In this document: positions 1-9,118 of the stretch, in pieces
Layout of the letters: each line of letters opens with the position of its first letter
Position numbering within the stretch: the stretch's first letter is position 1
DNA from: Arthrobacter sp. ISL-65
GTDB lineage: Bacteria; Actinomycetota; Actinomycetes; Actinomycetales; Micrococcaceae
Direction: 5' to 3'
Assembly (NCBI RefSeq): GCF_018613795.1
Contig: NZ_JAGGPN010000061.1
Span: 1-64,000, forward strand
Length of the DNA stretch: 64,000 bases
Made by a program: the position numbers and the translations under genes
Notes under the pieces: generated by a model
What the model saw: only the letters and a program-made list of their open reading frames with translations
Told to the model about the DNA's origin: nothing
Databases searched by the model: none

Positions 1-2
1 CG

Positions 3-36
3 AGGGCCGCCGTCGCTGCATCGCGACGGCGGCCCT
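3..36 (+). terminator. Hairpin terminator at the left edge
   Basis: Two perfect 14-base arms (3-16 and 23-36) with a 6-base loop are followed by a short pyrimidine and T-rich stretch. It probably ends a gene that lies to the left of the window. The strand is inferred from the T-rich side. Confidence 0.6.
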
Positions 37-128
37 ACCTTTTGCGGTTCCGGGGCCGGGTCGCCCGGCGGCTTGTAACCGGTCCGCCGGTTCCCGGTCC
101 GCAGCGGCTCCGGCCATAGACTGAAGCC

Positions 129-1253
129 ATGCCCCAGACCGGACTCTCCGCCAGCAGACGCTTCCTTCGCGGCCGGATCAGGACTGGGATGGTCCGGAGC
201 CGGAATTCATTGGTCCCCGGGATACAGATGACCTTCGGCGCCGTGGGAGCCTATGCCTTTGCCGAGTACGTCCTAGGCCATACAGGCCCGCTGTTCGCCG
301 CCACGTCCGCCCTGATCGCCCTCGGATTCTCCCGCGATCTGCGCATGCGGAGGGTGATGGAGGTGGGCCTGGGCTGCACCATTGGCATCGCCGTGGGCGA
401 CATGCTGCTCCACTGGCTCGGGGCCGGGATCTGGCAGGCCGCCGTCGTGCTTTTGGTCTCCATCCTGCTGGCCCGCTTCCTGGACAGCGGCAACATCTTC
501 ACCACCCAGCTGGCGCTGCAATCTCTGCTGGTGGTGCTGCTGCCGGCGCCTGCCGGCGGCCCCTTTACCCGCAGCATCGACGCCGTGGTGGGCGGCGTGG
601 TCGCGCTGCTGGTCACCATCCTGGCGCCCAAGGATCCCCGCCGGGAACCGCGCAAGGACGTCCAGAAGCTGCTCCATGAACTCGCGGAAGTGCTCCGGGA
701 ATGCGCCGCAGCCCTGGTTGAGAGCGATTCCACCCGGGCCTGGCATGCTCTGGTCCGGGGCCGGAACAGCCAGCCTCTGGTGGATGCCATGCGGCACTCG
801 CTGCGGGCGTCCGGCGAGGTGGCCACGCTGGCGCCCGCCTACCGGCGCCACCGGGAAGAACTGGACCGGCTGGAGCAGTCGCTCGAATACATCGACCTTG
901 CCCTGCGCAACAGCCGCGTCTTCGCGCGCCGGCTCACCAGCTCCATCAATCACGCCGCACTGTCCGACGAAGCCACCGAGAACATCGCCGAGGTGCTGCT
1001 GGAGACAGGGGCGGCCGTGGAAGAGCTCTCGCTCGGCCTCGCTGAAGTGCAGGAGGGCGCCCGCCATGCCCACCTGCGCAGCGCGCGGCAGGACCTGGGC
1101 GAGATCGCCGGACGGCTGCACCCCAGGATGTTGAAGGTTCAGAAGCTCGAGGGCGAGACCGTGGTGATGCTGTTCCGGCCGCTCATGGTGGACCTGCTGG
1201 AAGCCACCGGCATCGATTCCCGCGAAGCGCGCGACCTCCTGCCCCCGCTGTAG
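129..1253 (+). CDS. FUSC/aromatic acid exporter-type membrane protein
   Basis: The 374-residue protein has a hydrophobic N-terminal half (about residues 30-165, five or six membrane segments) and a long, charged, helical cytoplasmic C-terminal half. This layout matches the FUSC/ArAE family, whose members are proposed to export aromatic acids or other small organics. No substrate can be read from the sequence. It starts at an ATG with a weak upstream purine stretch; a later in-frame ATG at 189 is possible. It lies 48 bases upstream of radA on the same strand and may share its transcript. Fold family is fairly sure; transport role is inferred. Confidence 0.75.
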   Translation: MPQTGLSASRRFLRGRIRTGMVRSRNSLVPGIQMTFGAVGAYAFAEYVLGHTGPLFAATSALIALGFSRDLRMRRVMEVGLGCTIGIAVGDMLLHWLGAGIWQAAVVLLVSILLARFLDSGNIFTTQLALQSLLVVLLPAPAGGPFTRSIDAVVGGVVALLVTILAPKDPRREPRKDVQKLLHELAEVLRECAAALVESDSTRAWHALVRGRNSQPLVDAMRHSLRASGEVATLAPAYRRHREELDRLEQSLEYIDLALRNSRVFARRLTSSINHAALSDEATENIAEVLLETGAAVEELSLGLAEVQEGARHAHLRSARQDLGEIAGRLHPRMLKVQKLEGETVVMLFRPLMVDLLEATGIDSREARDLLPPL

Positions 1254-1301
1254 GCGGTCGGGCCGGACAAAAATGTCACAGCCCCCGGTTAGTGTGGAGC
1301 A

Positions 1302-2681
1302 ATGGCTACAAAGACTTCCCGGGTTTCCAAGGCGCCGGGCTATAAATGCGCGGAATGCGGCTGGACCACGGTCAAGTGGGTGGGCCGGTGCGGTGAGTGC
1401 CAGGCATGGGGCACCGTTGAGGAAACCGGCGCCGCGGTGGCACGTACGACGGCGGCCACTACAGTTCTGGAGCCCGCCCGCCCCATTGCCGATATTGACG
1501 CCACCACTGCCGCCTACCTGCCCACCGGCGTGGACGAACTGGACCGCGTCCTCGGCGGCGGAGTGGTCCCCGGCGCCGTCATCCTGCTCGCGGGCGAGCC
1601 CGGCGTGGGAAAGTCCACCCTGCTCCTGGACGTGGCTGCCAAGTTCGCCCGGACCGGGCAGAACGTCCTGTATGTGACGGGCGAGGAATCGGCGGCCCAG
1701 GTGAAACTGCGGGCGGAGCGGATCAGCGCGATCGCGGACACCCTCTACCTCTCAGCGGAGACCGACCTTGGCCAGGCGCTGGGCCAGGTGGAGAAGGTGG
1801 AACCGAAGCTGCTGGTGGTGGACTCCGTGCAGACGCTCAGCAGCGCGGACGTGGAGGGCAGTTCCGGCGGCGTCTCCCAGGTCCGTGAGGTCGCCGCCTC
1901 GATCATTTCCGCGGCCAAGCGCCGGAACATGACCACGCTGCTGGTGGGGCATGTGACAAAGGACGGCTCCATCGCAGGGCCCCGCCTGCTGGAGCACCTG
2001 GTGGACGTCGTGTGCCAGTTCGAGGGCGAGCGCCACTCCCGCCTCCGCCTGCTCCGGGCGGTCAAGAACCGCTACGGGCCCACCGATGACGTGGGCTGCT
2101 TCGACCTCACCGAGGACGGCATCCTGGGCCTCGCCGATCCAAGCGGACTGTTCGTCACCCGCACCAAGGACCCGGTATCCGGCACCTGCATCACCGTCAC
2201 TATGGAGGGCCGCAGGCCGCTGCTTGCCGAGGTGCAGTCCCTGCTCGCCGACACCCAGAACTCACAGCCGCGCCGGGCAACCAGCGGCTTGGATAGTTCG
2301 CGGGTGGCCATGCTTCTGGCGGTGCTGCAGCAGCGTGCCGGGTGCCAGCTGCAAAAGGACGATTCCTACGTGGCCACGGTGGGCGGCGTGAAGCTCAGCG
2401 AGCCGGCCACCGACCTCGCTGTAGCGCTGGCAGTGGCGTCCGCGAAGCACAAGAAACCCCTGCCGCAGCGCCTGATCGCCTTCGGCGAGGTGGGCCTGGC
2501 CGGCGAGGTGCGCCCGGTCCCCGGTATCAACCAGCGTATCCACGAGGCCCACCGGCTGGGGTTCACGCACGCCGTCGTTCCCGCCAGCCCCACCGGTCCC
2601 GGCCCGGTCCCGGCAGGCTTTACCGTGAAGGAAGTGGGCCACCTGACAGAGGTCTTGGAACTGCTCATCACTAAGCCCTGA
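1302..2681 (+). CDS. radA: DNA repair protein RadA
   Basis: RadA is a RecA-like ATPase that helps process recombination intermediates and drives branch migration. The 459-residue protein has an N-terminal four-cysteine zinc finger (Cys16, 19, 30, 33), a Walker A motif GEPGVGKS near residue 98, the RadA signature KNRYG near 255, and a Lon-protease-like C-terminal domain. Length is normal. The ATG has GTGGAG upstream. In many actinobacteria disA follows directly; here about 6.4 kb of other genes separate them. A hairpin follows the stop. Confidence 0.97.
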   Translation: MATKTSRVSKAPGYKCAECGWTTVKWVGRCGECQAWGTVEETGAAVARTTAATTVLEPARPIADIDATTAAYLPTGVDELDRVLGGGVVPGAVILLAGEPGVGKSTLLLDVAAKFARTGQNVLYVTGEESAAQVKLRAERISAIADTLYLSAETDLGQALGQVEKVEPKLLVVDSVQTLSSADVEGSSGGVSQVREVAASIISAAKRRNMTTLLVGHVTKDGSIAGPRLLEHLVDVVCQFEGERHSRLRLLRAVKNRYGPTDDVGCFDLTEDGILGLADPSGLFVTRTKDPVSGTCITVTMEGRRPLLAEVQSLLADTQNSQPRRATSGLDSSRVAMLLAVLQQRAGCQLQKDDSYVATVGGVKLSEPATDLAVALAVASAKHKKPLPQRLIAFGEVGLAGEVRPVPGINQRIHEAHRLGFTHAVVPASPTGPGPVPAGFTVKEVGHLTEVLELLITKP

Positions 2682-2720
2682 CCCACTGTTGGCCTGAGGT
2701 CTGTTCGCCGTTCAGCAAAA

Positions 2721-2767
2721 GCGGCCCGCGCCGTCCCCTGGCAGCCCCAGGAGATGGCGCGGGCCGC
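2721..2767. terminator. Bidirectional terminator between radA and the YcnI gene
   Basis: Perfect 12-base GC-rich arms (2721-2732 and 2756-2767) enclose a second small stem (CCTGG/CCAGG). The hairpin sits between converging genes, with AAAA on the left side, so it can serve both strands. Confidence 0.75.
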
Positions 2768-2790
2768 TGCAGTTCGATGCGGCCCTTGGG

Positions 2791-3564
2791 CTACTTCTTG
2801 ACCGCTCGGGTGCGGACCAGGGCCGTGGCGCCCGCGGCGAGGCCAAGAAGACCCGCGACCAGCCCGATCCAGCCCGCGGCCTGGCCGCCGTTGGAACCTG
2901 TTGCCTGCGTTTCCGATGCGGGCGCGGCATCCGGCGTGGCCGTTGCGGAACCATCAACGGCTTCCGCCGCGGTGACGACGAACGAGGGCGCGGGGTGGTA
3001 CTCCTTCGCTTCAGCGGCCGGAGCAGAAGCTGCGTCGGAGGATGTTGCGGACGGGTTGCTGTGCTCACCCTCGGCCGCGTCGGCCCAGTTGGCTGTGGTG
3101 CCGTCGGTGTAGCCCTGGGCCGCGGGCAGCATCAGGGTGGTGCCGGCTGCCGGGAGCCGGCCGACGGACAGAGTGAAGGTCTGGAATTCCTTCTGCCCGA
3201 TCTGGTGGGCCGCGTCAGCGGTCCAGATCACGCTGGTTGGGGCCTTGGTGACTGTTGCGCCCGCAATTTCCACCGGCTTCGGCAGGGTGGTGGTGACCAC
3301 CTGCGCCTTCCAGCCGTCCATCGGCTTCACGGAGACCGAGGTCAGCGGGGTGTCGGTGGGGAGCTTGACCTCCAGCCGGTTGGTCTTGGCCGTCTCGGAT
3401 TCGTTGGGCACGCTGAACGTCAGCTTGGTGAAGCCGCCCTCGGCGGTTGCGGAGGGGTCGACCGTGACGTGCGCGGAGGCGGCGGCGGCACCGGCGGCCA
3501 GGAGGCCGGCTGTGAGGGAGGCGGCTGCTGCGGTCTTGAGGGTACGGCGAATGGAGGTGCTCAT
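2791..3564 (-). CDS. YcnI family copper-associated membrane-anchored protein (copy 1)
   Basis: The 257-residue protein has a signal peptide ending in ASAHVTVDP, a DUF1775/YcnI domain, a low-complexity Ala/Ser/Glu linker and a C-terminal membrane anchor with a basic tail. In studied YcnI proteins the His exposed after signal cleavage binds Cu(II); the same His is present here. It acts outside the membrane, probably in copper handling. A strong ribosome site (AAAGGAACC) precedes the ATG. It is the last gene of a two-gene leftward unit with the membrane protein at 3706-4347 and is a close paralog of 4999-5790. Confidence 0.88.
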   Translation of the reverse strand: MSTSIRRTLKTAAAASLTAGLLAAGAAAASAHVTVDPSATAEGGFTKLTFSVPNESETAKTNRLEVKLPTDTPLTSVSVKPMDGWKAQVVTTTLPKPVEIAGATVTKAPTSVIWTADAAHQIGQKEFQTFTLSVGRLPAAGTTLMLPAAQGYTDGTTANWADAAEGEHSNPSATSSDAASAPAAEAKEYHPAPSFVVTAAEAVDGSATATPDAAPASETQATGSNGGQAAGWIGLVAGLLGLAAGATALVRTRAVKK

Positions 3565-3705
3565 GAGGTGGTTCCTTTCAGGAAAATCAGTCAGGGCCCA
3601 TGCGCCATCGATGCGACACGGGCAGGTAGCTACGCGCCGCCGTCGGACCCTGGCTGGAAAGCGGAACCGTCCGTAAAGGTCCGGCCCGTTCTGTAAGGAA
3701 CCCGT

Positions 3706-4347
3706 CTAGGCGGCCAAAGGCACCGGCGGCCCGCGCCGGGTTGGCAGCCGGACGCCCAGGCGCGTCCGCGGGAGGAGCGCCGGGGCCGGAAAAGGCACGG
3801 GGATGCGGGCAGGAAGGATAGCTGCCGGTTCGGGCTGGCGGATAAGCGGCTGCAGCCAGGAAGCAAGTGCTGACAGCACGCGTTCCCCGCGGGCCAGCAG
3901 GACTGCGGTGCACAGCGTGGCCACGACGTGCGCGACGAACATGACGGCATCGGATGCCGCGGAATGGCCACTTCCGGCGGCCGCCGACCCTGCGGCGGCC
4001 AGCGCGTCTGGAGTTATGGCACCCGGATCTAAAGCACCCGAATGGCCGGCGTGGCCCGGCATCAGCGCCGCGGACTCCGGTGCGGCCGCACCCGCGCCGC
4101 CCAGCGCGTTGAGAGCCCAGTGCAGCCAGAACTGACTGGCACCCAGCAGGGCCGCCAGGGCAGGGAACGAGAGCCGGAACCGCGTCAGCGCGGCGACCGG
4201 AACCAGTGTCACAGCGAACAGCGCCGCCAGGATGGACGCAGAGGGAAGCTGGCCGCCGCCCGCAAGGTGCCCGCCCGCGGCAAACCCGATAACGAGCGAG
4301 CCGATCAGCCCGGTGCGGAAAAGCCTGAACGAAGCACAGGGCATCAT
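3706..4347 (-). CDS. Polytopic membrane protein with a His/Met-containing loop, next to YcnI
   Basis: The 213-residue protein has about four hydrophobic segments (near residues 12-32, 38-55, 60-78 and 130-150) and a loop near residues 88-125 containing MPGHAGHSG and GSGHSAAS. I cannot assign a named family. Position 141 bases upstream of the YcnI gene on the same strand, and the His/Met loop, suggest a link to copper; that is inference. AGGACC precedes the ATG. A damaged paralog lies divergently at 4553-4939. Confidence 0.7.
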   Translation of the reverse strand: MMPCASFRLFRTGLIGSLVIGFAAGGHLAGGGQLPSASILAALFAVTLVPVAALTRFRLSFPALAALLGASQFWLHWALNALGGAGAAAPESAALMPGHAGHSGALDPGAITPDALAAAGSAAAGSGHSAASDAVMFVAHVVATLCTAVLLARGERVLSALASWLQPLIRQPEPAAILPARIPVPFPAPALLPRTRLGVRLPTRRGPPVPLAA

Positions 4348-4552
4348 CAGCGGTCCTTTCCGGAAGATGGACGGGCAGAGCGGAAGTCACAGCAATTCTA
4401 CGGGCCGGCCCCTGCCGCTGCTGCTACGGGACCACCATTCCGGGCCGCCCAGACCTGTAACACGCCGGCGCTGGGCCCAAGGTTTTCCCACGCTGCCGTG
4501 TTTACGGTCGGAGGTGTCACAGCAGCTCCGGGCCTTGTGGAGGGAGGCACCG

Positions 4553-4939
4553 ATGGAACTCCAAGGTCCCCTGCGCCTCTTCCGGCGGCCCTGGTCACCG
4601 CGGTGGCGGTCTCTCTGGCCGCCGCCGGCCACGTTCTGGGTGGCGGGCAGCTTCCGGACACCGGGACATTGGCCGTGACGGCCGCGGTTCTGTTGGCCCC
4701 GGCCGCCTGGCTCGCGCGGCGGCAACTGTCGTTCGCTGTCCGGCAGTTTGGCGCACTACGGGCATGGGAGCCTGAACTGCACGGCCAATGCCGGAGCCGT
4801 CCCCATGAATGACGGCGCCAATTTGCCCGCCATGTTGGCAGGCCACCTCCTCGCCATGCTGGCCGCCGCCTGGCTGTTGCGGCGGGGCGAGGCCGCGCAC
4901 GGCCAACGAGCCTGCGGGGGGTGCCGGGACGCTGCCTGA
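4553..4939 (+). pseudogene. Frameshifted paralog of the YcnI-linked membrane protein
   Basis: An ATG with a strong ribosome site (GGAGGG) begins a frame encoding LRLFRR, matching FRLFR near the N-terminus of the 3706-4347 protein. About base 4585 the match moves to another frame (LVTAVAVSLAAAGH, then GGGQLP), as if one base were lost. Between about 4735 and 4790 it returns to the first frame (LPAMLAGHLLAMLAAAWLL RRGE). The coding potential then stops at 4939, well short of the intact copy's C-terminus. It lies 59 bases before the second YcnI gene. Sequencing error is possible but would need two events plus a truncation. Confidence 0.55.
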
Positions 4940-4998
4940 TCATCCATCACCCAGCTGCCCTCGGCGTGAGCGCGGCAGCACCCGCGAAAGGCCCTGTC

Positions 4999-5790
4999 AT
5001 GACCACCTCAACAAGCGGTGCTGTGAAGTCCCGAGCCCCGAAAACCGTCACCGTCGCAGCGGCGGCTGCCGGCCTCATGGTCCTGGGGGTGGGCTCAGCA
5101 TCCGCCCACGTCCACGTGGACCCGGCCTCTACCTCGGCTGGCGGCTTCTCGCAGCTGACCTTCAGGGTGCCCAACGAGTCCGCTACCGCCAAGACCACCA
5201 AGGTCGCGGTCACGCTGCCCGCAGCGACGCCGTTCACGTCCGTCTCGGTCAAGCCCATGGACGGTTGGACGGCGAAGATCACCGAGGCGGCCCTGCCCGC
5301 ACCCGTCACCGTGGAAGAGGCCAAGGTCACCAAGGCCGCCGCCACAGTCACCTGGACAGCCGATGCAACCCACCAGCTCGGCCCGCATGAGTACCAGACG
5401 TTCTCCATCTCGGTCGGCCGGCTTCCGGAGGCCGGGACCACCGTGGCCCTGCCCGCGGCACAGACCTACTCGGACGGAACAGTGGTGAACTGGAACCAGC
5501 CCGTAACCTCCGGCCAGCCCGAGTCCGAGCACCCGGTCCCCTCGTTCGTCACCACCGCTGCGGCGGACGAACACTCGCATGCGGCACCGGCAGCCTCCGC
5601 TGCTCCCGCCGCAGGCAGCCCAACTGCGGCCCCCGCCGCAGGCAGGACAACCGCAGCCACGTCGGCGGCAGCGTCGACCACCCCGGTCGCGGCCACGCCT
5701 GACAACACGTTCGGCATCGTCGGCCTCGGCGCGGGCCTGCTCGGCCTGGCTGCCGGGACCGCGGCACTGGTGCGGACCAGGAAGCCGTGA
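4999..5790 (+). CDS. YcnI family copper-associated membrane-anchored protein (copy 2)
   Basis: The 263-residue protein repeats the layout of copy 1: signal peptide ending ASAHVHVDP, DUF1775 domain, Ala/Pro/Thr-rich linker, C-terminal transmembrane helix and basic tail. The blocks FTSVSVKPMDGW and SVGRLPEAGTT are almost the same as in copy 1, so the two arose by duplication. I chose the ATG at 4999, preceded by GAAAGG, because the signal peptide starts there; an upstream in-frame ATG at 4921 would overlap the damaged paralog. Copper binding by the mature N-terminal His is inferred from the family. Confidence 0.87.
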   Translation: MTTSTSGAVKSRAPKTVTVAAAAAGLMVLGVGSASAHVHVDPASTSAGGFSQLTFRVPNESATAKTTKVAVTLPAATPFTSVSVKPMDGWTAKITEAALPAPVTVEEAKVTKAAATVTWTADATHQLGPHEYQTFSISVGRLPEAGTTVALPAAQTYSDGTVVNWNQPVTSGQPESEHPVPSFVTTAAADEHSHAAPAASAAPAAGSPTAAPAAGRTTAATSAAASTTPVAATPDNTFGIVGLGAGLLGLAAGTAALVRTRKP

Positions 5791-5793
5791 GGT

Positions 5794-7044
5794 TTAGGCG
5801 CGGGTGACCACGAGCGCCGCGCTGTGCCCGCCGAACCCGAAGGCATTGACGAGTCCCGCCGTCGCGGTGCTGCCGCTGACGGTACCGGTGATGACGTTGA
5901 GGTCCACCTCGGGGTCAAGGGCGTCCACGTTGTAGGTGCCGGGCAGGTCGCCGGTCCGGAGGGCCTGCAGCGTAGCGATGGTGGCAAGTGCTCCTGCTCC
6001 GCCGAGCAGGTGCCCGGTGAGCGACTTCGTGGAGGTCACCGGGACCTGGTCACCGGCAATGGTCTTGATGGCCTGCGCCTCCAGCCGGTCGCCCACGGGC
6101 GTCGAGGTGGCGTGCGCATGCACGAATCCGATGTCCGTCCCGCGGAGGCCGGCGGAGGCAAGGGCCTTCTCCATGACCCGCACCTGCATGTCCGGATCGG
6201 CTGCCACGATGTCGTTCGCGTCCGAGGTCACGGCTGCCCCGGCTATGACGCCGAGCAATTCCGCGCCCCGGGCACGTGCGTGGTCCTCGCTTTCCAGCAC
6301 CACGATCCCCGCACCCTCGGACAGGACGAACCCGTCGCGGTCCCGGTCGAACGGCCGCGAGGCCCGCTCCGGATCGTCGTTGCGCGTGGAGAGTGCCCGG
6401 ATCTGGGAAAAACCGCTGATGATGAGGTCGTTGACGCAGGCATCGACGCCGCCGGCTATGACGACGTCGGCCGCCCCGGACCTGATCATTTCGGTGCCTT
6501 GGGCGATCGCTTCAGCGCCGGACGCACAGGCGCTGACGGGAGTGAGTGCCCCGCCCTTGGCGCCGAGGTCGATCGAAACCCACGCGGACGGTCCGTTCAC
6601 CATGAGCCTGGTCAGGGTGTGCGGGGAAACCTTGCGCGGGCCGCCGTTGTCCAGCTCCCTGACCTGGGCGAGAACGGTATCCATGCCGCCGTAGGCCGAG
6701 CCGATCACGACGGCGAACCGCTCCGGTCCGACGCTCGGCTTCCCCGCCTGCTCCCAGGCTTCGCGGGAGGCAACGAGTGCCAACTGCCCGCAGCGGTCCA
6801 TCCGCTTCAGCTCGCGGGTGCTCAGGAACGCGCCCAGGTCGGCCGTGACCCGGCCGGCGATGCGCACCGGCAAGGCTTCAGCCCAGCCGTCCTGCAGCGC
6901 CGCGATGCCCGAGCGCCCGGCCAGCATCGCTTCCCACGTCTCTGCCACGGTGGCCCCGAGCGGGTTCATCGAACCCATGCCGGTCACGACGACACTGGTT
7001 GATCCTGTAACAGGTGTTACGGCAGACGGCTGGTTTGTGGTCAC
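5794..7044 (-). CDS. fabF: Beta-ketoacyl-ACP synthase II (FabF-type)
   Basis: The enzyme condenses malonyl-ACP with an acyl chain during fatty acid elongation. The thiolase-fold protein carries the expected catalytic triad: Cys in SACASG (about residue 172), His in HAHATST (about 309) and His in TGHLLGG (about 344), and ends with the usual FGFGGHSA block. I start at the GTG at 7044 (about 416 residues, normal length), preceded by GCAAGG; the frame stays open to 7104. No acyl carrier protein or other fab gene is nearby, which is unusual for the main fabF, so a secondary ketosynthase is possible. Confidence 0.87.
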   Translation of the reverse strand: MTTNQPSAVTPVTGSTSVVVTGMGSMNPLGATVAETWEAMLAGRSGIAALQDGWAEALPVRIAGRVTADLGAFLSTRELKRMDRCGQLALVASREAWEQAGKPSVGPERFAVVIGSAYGGMDTVLAQVRELDNGGPRKVSPHTLTRLMVNGPSAWVSIDLGAKGGALTPVSACASGAEAIAQGTEMIRSGAADVVIAGGVDACVNDLIISGFSQIRALSTRNDDPERASRPFDRDRDGFVLSEGAGIVVLESEDHARARGAELLGVIAGAAVTSDANDIVAADPDMQVRVMEKALASAGLRGTDIGFVHAHATSTPVGDRLEAQAIKTIAGDQVPVTSTKSLTGHLLGGAGALATIATLQALRTGDLPGTYNVDALDPEVDLNVITGTVSGSTATAGLVNAFGFGGHSAALVVTRA

Positions 7045-7106
7045 GGCGATACCTTGCTTCGTTGGTTGGGAGACCGTTCGGGAACCGGAGCCCCGCGTTG
7101 GCACAG

Positions 7107-8720
7107 TTACTTAGCGGGGTTGTGCGTCCCGATAGGTACCAGCGTGAGGTCCGGATGGTTCTTCTCGATGCGGCGCAGGGCCCAAACGTCATTGAAGAGG
7201 GCCAGGTATTCGCCGTCGGACCGCAGCAGCACCTCGGCGCCCGGCACGTTGGCCAGCGCCGGCATGGCGTCCGCCGTCGAGATCCTGGCCATGGAGTACG
7301 GGAGGCGTTCCAGGCGCATCGGCGCGCTGAAGTCGTGCGCCATGCGGTCCTCCACCACTTCGAACTGCATGGGTCCGACGGCGGCAAGCACGGGCGCCTG
7401 GTCACCGCGGACGTCGGAGCGCAGCACCTGGATGACGCCCTCGTGCTCAAGCTGCTCGATGCCGCGGCGGAACTGCTTGAAGCGGCTGGGGTCCTTGGAA
7501 CGGGCAACCTGGAAGTGCTCCGGAGCGAACAGCGGAATGGCCGGGAACTCCACGGCTTCCTCAAGGAACAGGCTGTCGCCCACGCGCAGCGAGGACGCGT
7601 TGACCAGGCCCACGACGTCGCCCGGGTAGGCCTCGTCGATGACCTCGCGTTCCCGGCCGAAAACCTGCTGCGCGTACTTCGTGGCGAACGACTTTCCGGT
7701 GCGGGTCTGGGTGACCACCATGCCGCGCTCGAACACGCCGGAGCAGACGCGGATAAAGGCAACGTGGTCGCGGTGGGCCTTGTTCATGCCTGCCTGGACC
7801 TTGAAGACGAAGCCGGAGAACGGCGACTCGACGGCACGCGGGGTGCCCTCGATGTCAGGCCGGGGCGCAGCCGGCGGGGCGAAGTCCACCAGGGCGTCCA
7901 GCAGTTCCTTGACGCCAAAGTTCAGCGCCGCGGAGCTGAACAGGATGGGGGTGGCCTTGCCGGCGTGGAAGCTCTCGACGTCGAAGCCGAGGTTGGACTC
8001 GATAACCAAGCCAGCCTCGTCGACGGCGTCCGTCCAGTTGCGGCCCTGGCTTTCGGCCGCCTCTTCGGGAGTGAAGTACTCGGTGAGGGCGATGCTGGCG
8101 CCCGCGCTGTTCCGCTGGAAGCGCGCGAACCTGTCGTTGCGCAGGTCCCACACGCCGCGGAAATCGCCGGAGATGCCCACGGCCCAGGTCAGGGGCATGG
8201 GCTGCAGCCCGGTGCGCTCCGTGATCTCGTCTATGAGGGCCAGTGCGTCCAGGCCCGGGCGGTCCCACTTGTTGATGACCGTGATGATGGGGAGGTTCCG
8301 CTGCTTGCAGACCTCGAACAGCTTCATGGTCTGCGTCTCAAGGCCCTTGGCCGCGTCCACGAGCATCACGGCGCAGTCGACGGCGGCGAGCACGCGGTAG
8401 GTGTCCTCGGAGAAGTCGGCGTGCCCGGGGGTGTCCAGCAGGTTGATCACGGTGTCCCGGTAGGAGAACTGCAGGGCGGCCGAGCTGATGGAGATGCCGC
8501 GGTCCTTCTCCATCTGCATCCAGTCCGAGACCGTCTCCTTGCGGTTGGCCTTGCCGCTGGAAGCGCCAGCGGTACCGATCACCTTGGCGTGCAGGGCGAG
8601 GGCCTCGGTAAGCGTGGACTTGCCGGCGTCCGGGTGGGAGATGACGGCAAACGTCCGGCGGCGGGAGGCCTGCTTGTGGATCTCGTGCACTCGGGCGGGG
8701 CTCTGCACTTCTTGGGACAC
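7107..8720 (-). CDS. prfC: Peptide chain release factor 3
   Basis: RF3 is a GTPase that recycles RF1 and RF2 from the ribosome after termination. The protein shows the G1 loop SHPDAGKST near residue 27, a DTPGHADF G3 motif and NKWD near 153, followed by EF-G-like domains. From the GTG at 8720 it has 537 residues, close to the E. coli protein (529); a longer in-frame start at 8795 would add an unmatched tail. It lies just upstream of the ketosynthase gene, with about 62 bases between its stop and that gene's likely start. Confidence 0.95.
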   Translation of the reverse strand: MSQEVQSPARVHEIHKQASRRRTFAVISHPDAGKSTLTEALALHAKVIGTAGASSGKANRKETVSDWMQMEKDRGISISSAALQFSYRDTVINLLDTPGHADFSEDTYRVLAAVDCAVMLVDAAKGLETQTMKLFEVCKQRNLPIITVINKWDRPGLDALALIDEITERTGLQPMPLTWAVGISGDFRGVWDLRNDRFARFQRNSAGASIALTEYFTPEEAAESQGRNWTDAVDEAGLVIESNLGFDVESFHAGKATPILFSSAALNFGVKELLDALVDFAPPAAPRPDIEGTPRAVESPFSGFVFKVQAGMNKAHRDHVAFIRVCSGVFERGMVVTQTRTGKSFATKYAQQVFGREREVIDEAYPGDVVGLVNASSLRVGDSLFLEEAVEFPAIPLFAPEHFQVARSKDPSRFKQFRRGIEQLEHEGVIQVLRSDVRGDQAPVLAAVGPMQFEVVEDRMAHDFSAPMRLERLPYSMARISTADAMPALANVPGAEVLLRSDGEYLALFNDVWALRRIEKNHPDLTLVPIGTHNPAK

Positions 8721-9118
8721 GGTGCTACTTTCACTGCGATCCGCGGGGGATCCTGGTTGGAAAATCTGGAACGGCCTGAAAAGTCTCCGTTGCATCAGAT
8801 GGCGACATCAGATGCTCCGAAAATCCGGCGGCCGGGTGGCGGCGGAACCTGCCAGCCAAGGCTTCAAGTTTATCGCAGGGGCGTAATCCGCACCGAAGCC
8901 GGGCCAAAAGTGCCCCTCCGACTGCCGCCGTCGGACGCACTCGGGATGCGTGTTCCGCAGGCCCCCGACGGGGCACTTTGAGGCTTGCCCGTGCGGTTGC
9001 TGGGGTAATCTACCTCTAGGATGGTGCATGCGGGAAACCGAGTACTTTTGATCCTGCCGGCGCACTATCGAAAACCGGCAAACCTGCAGGCCCGCCTGCA
9101 CCTTTGAAGGGAATATCT
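8721..9118. other. Intergenic region between divergent prfC and disA, with nested palindromes
   Basis: These 398 bases hold no convincing gene. They contain a direct repeat of CATCAGATG (8793-8801 and 8806-8814), and a 73-base palindromic unit at 8907-8979 with ends AAAGTGCCCC/GGGGCACTTT and smaller stems inside. Promoters for both flanking genes must lie here; I could not place them reliably. Confidence 0.55.

Noticed and set aside
7014..8981. Open frame of 655 codons opposite prfC
   Set aside because: It mirrors the prfC codons and has no recognisable domain.
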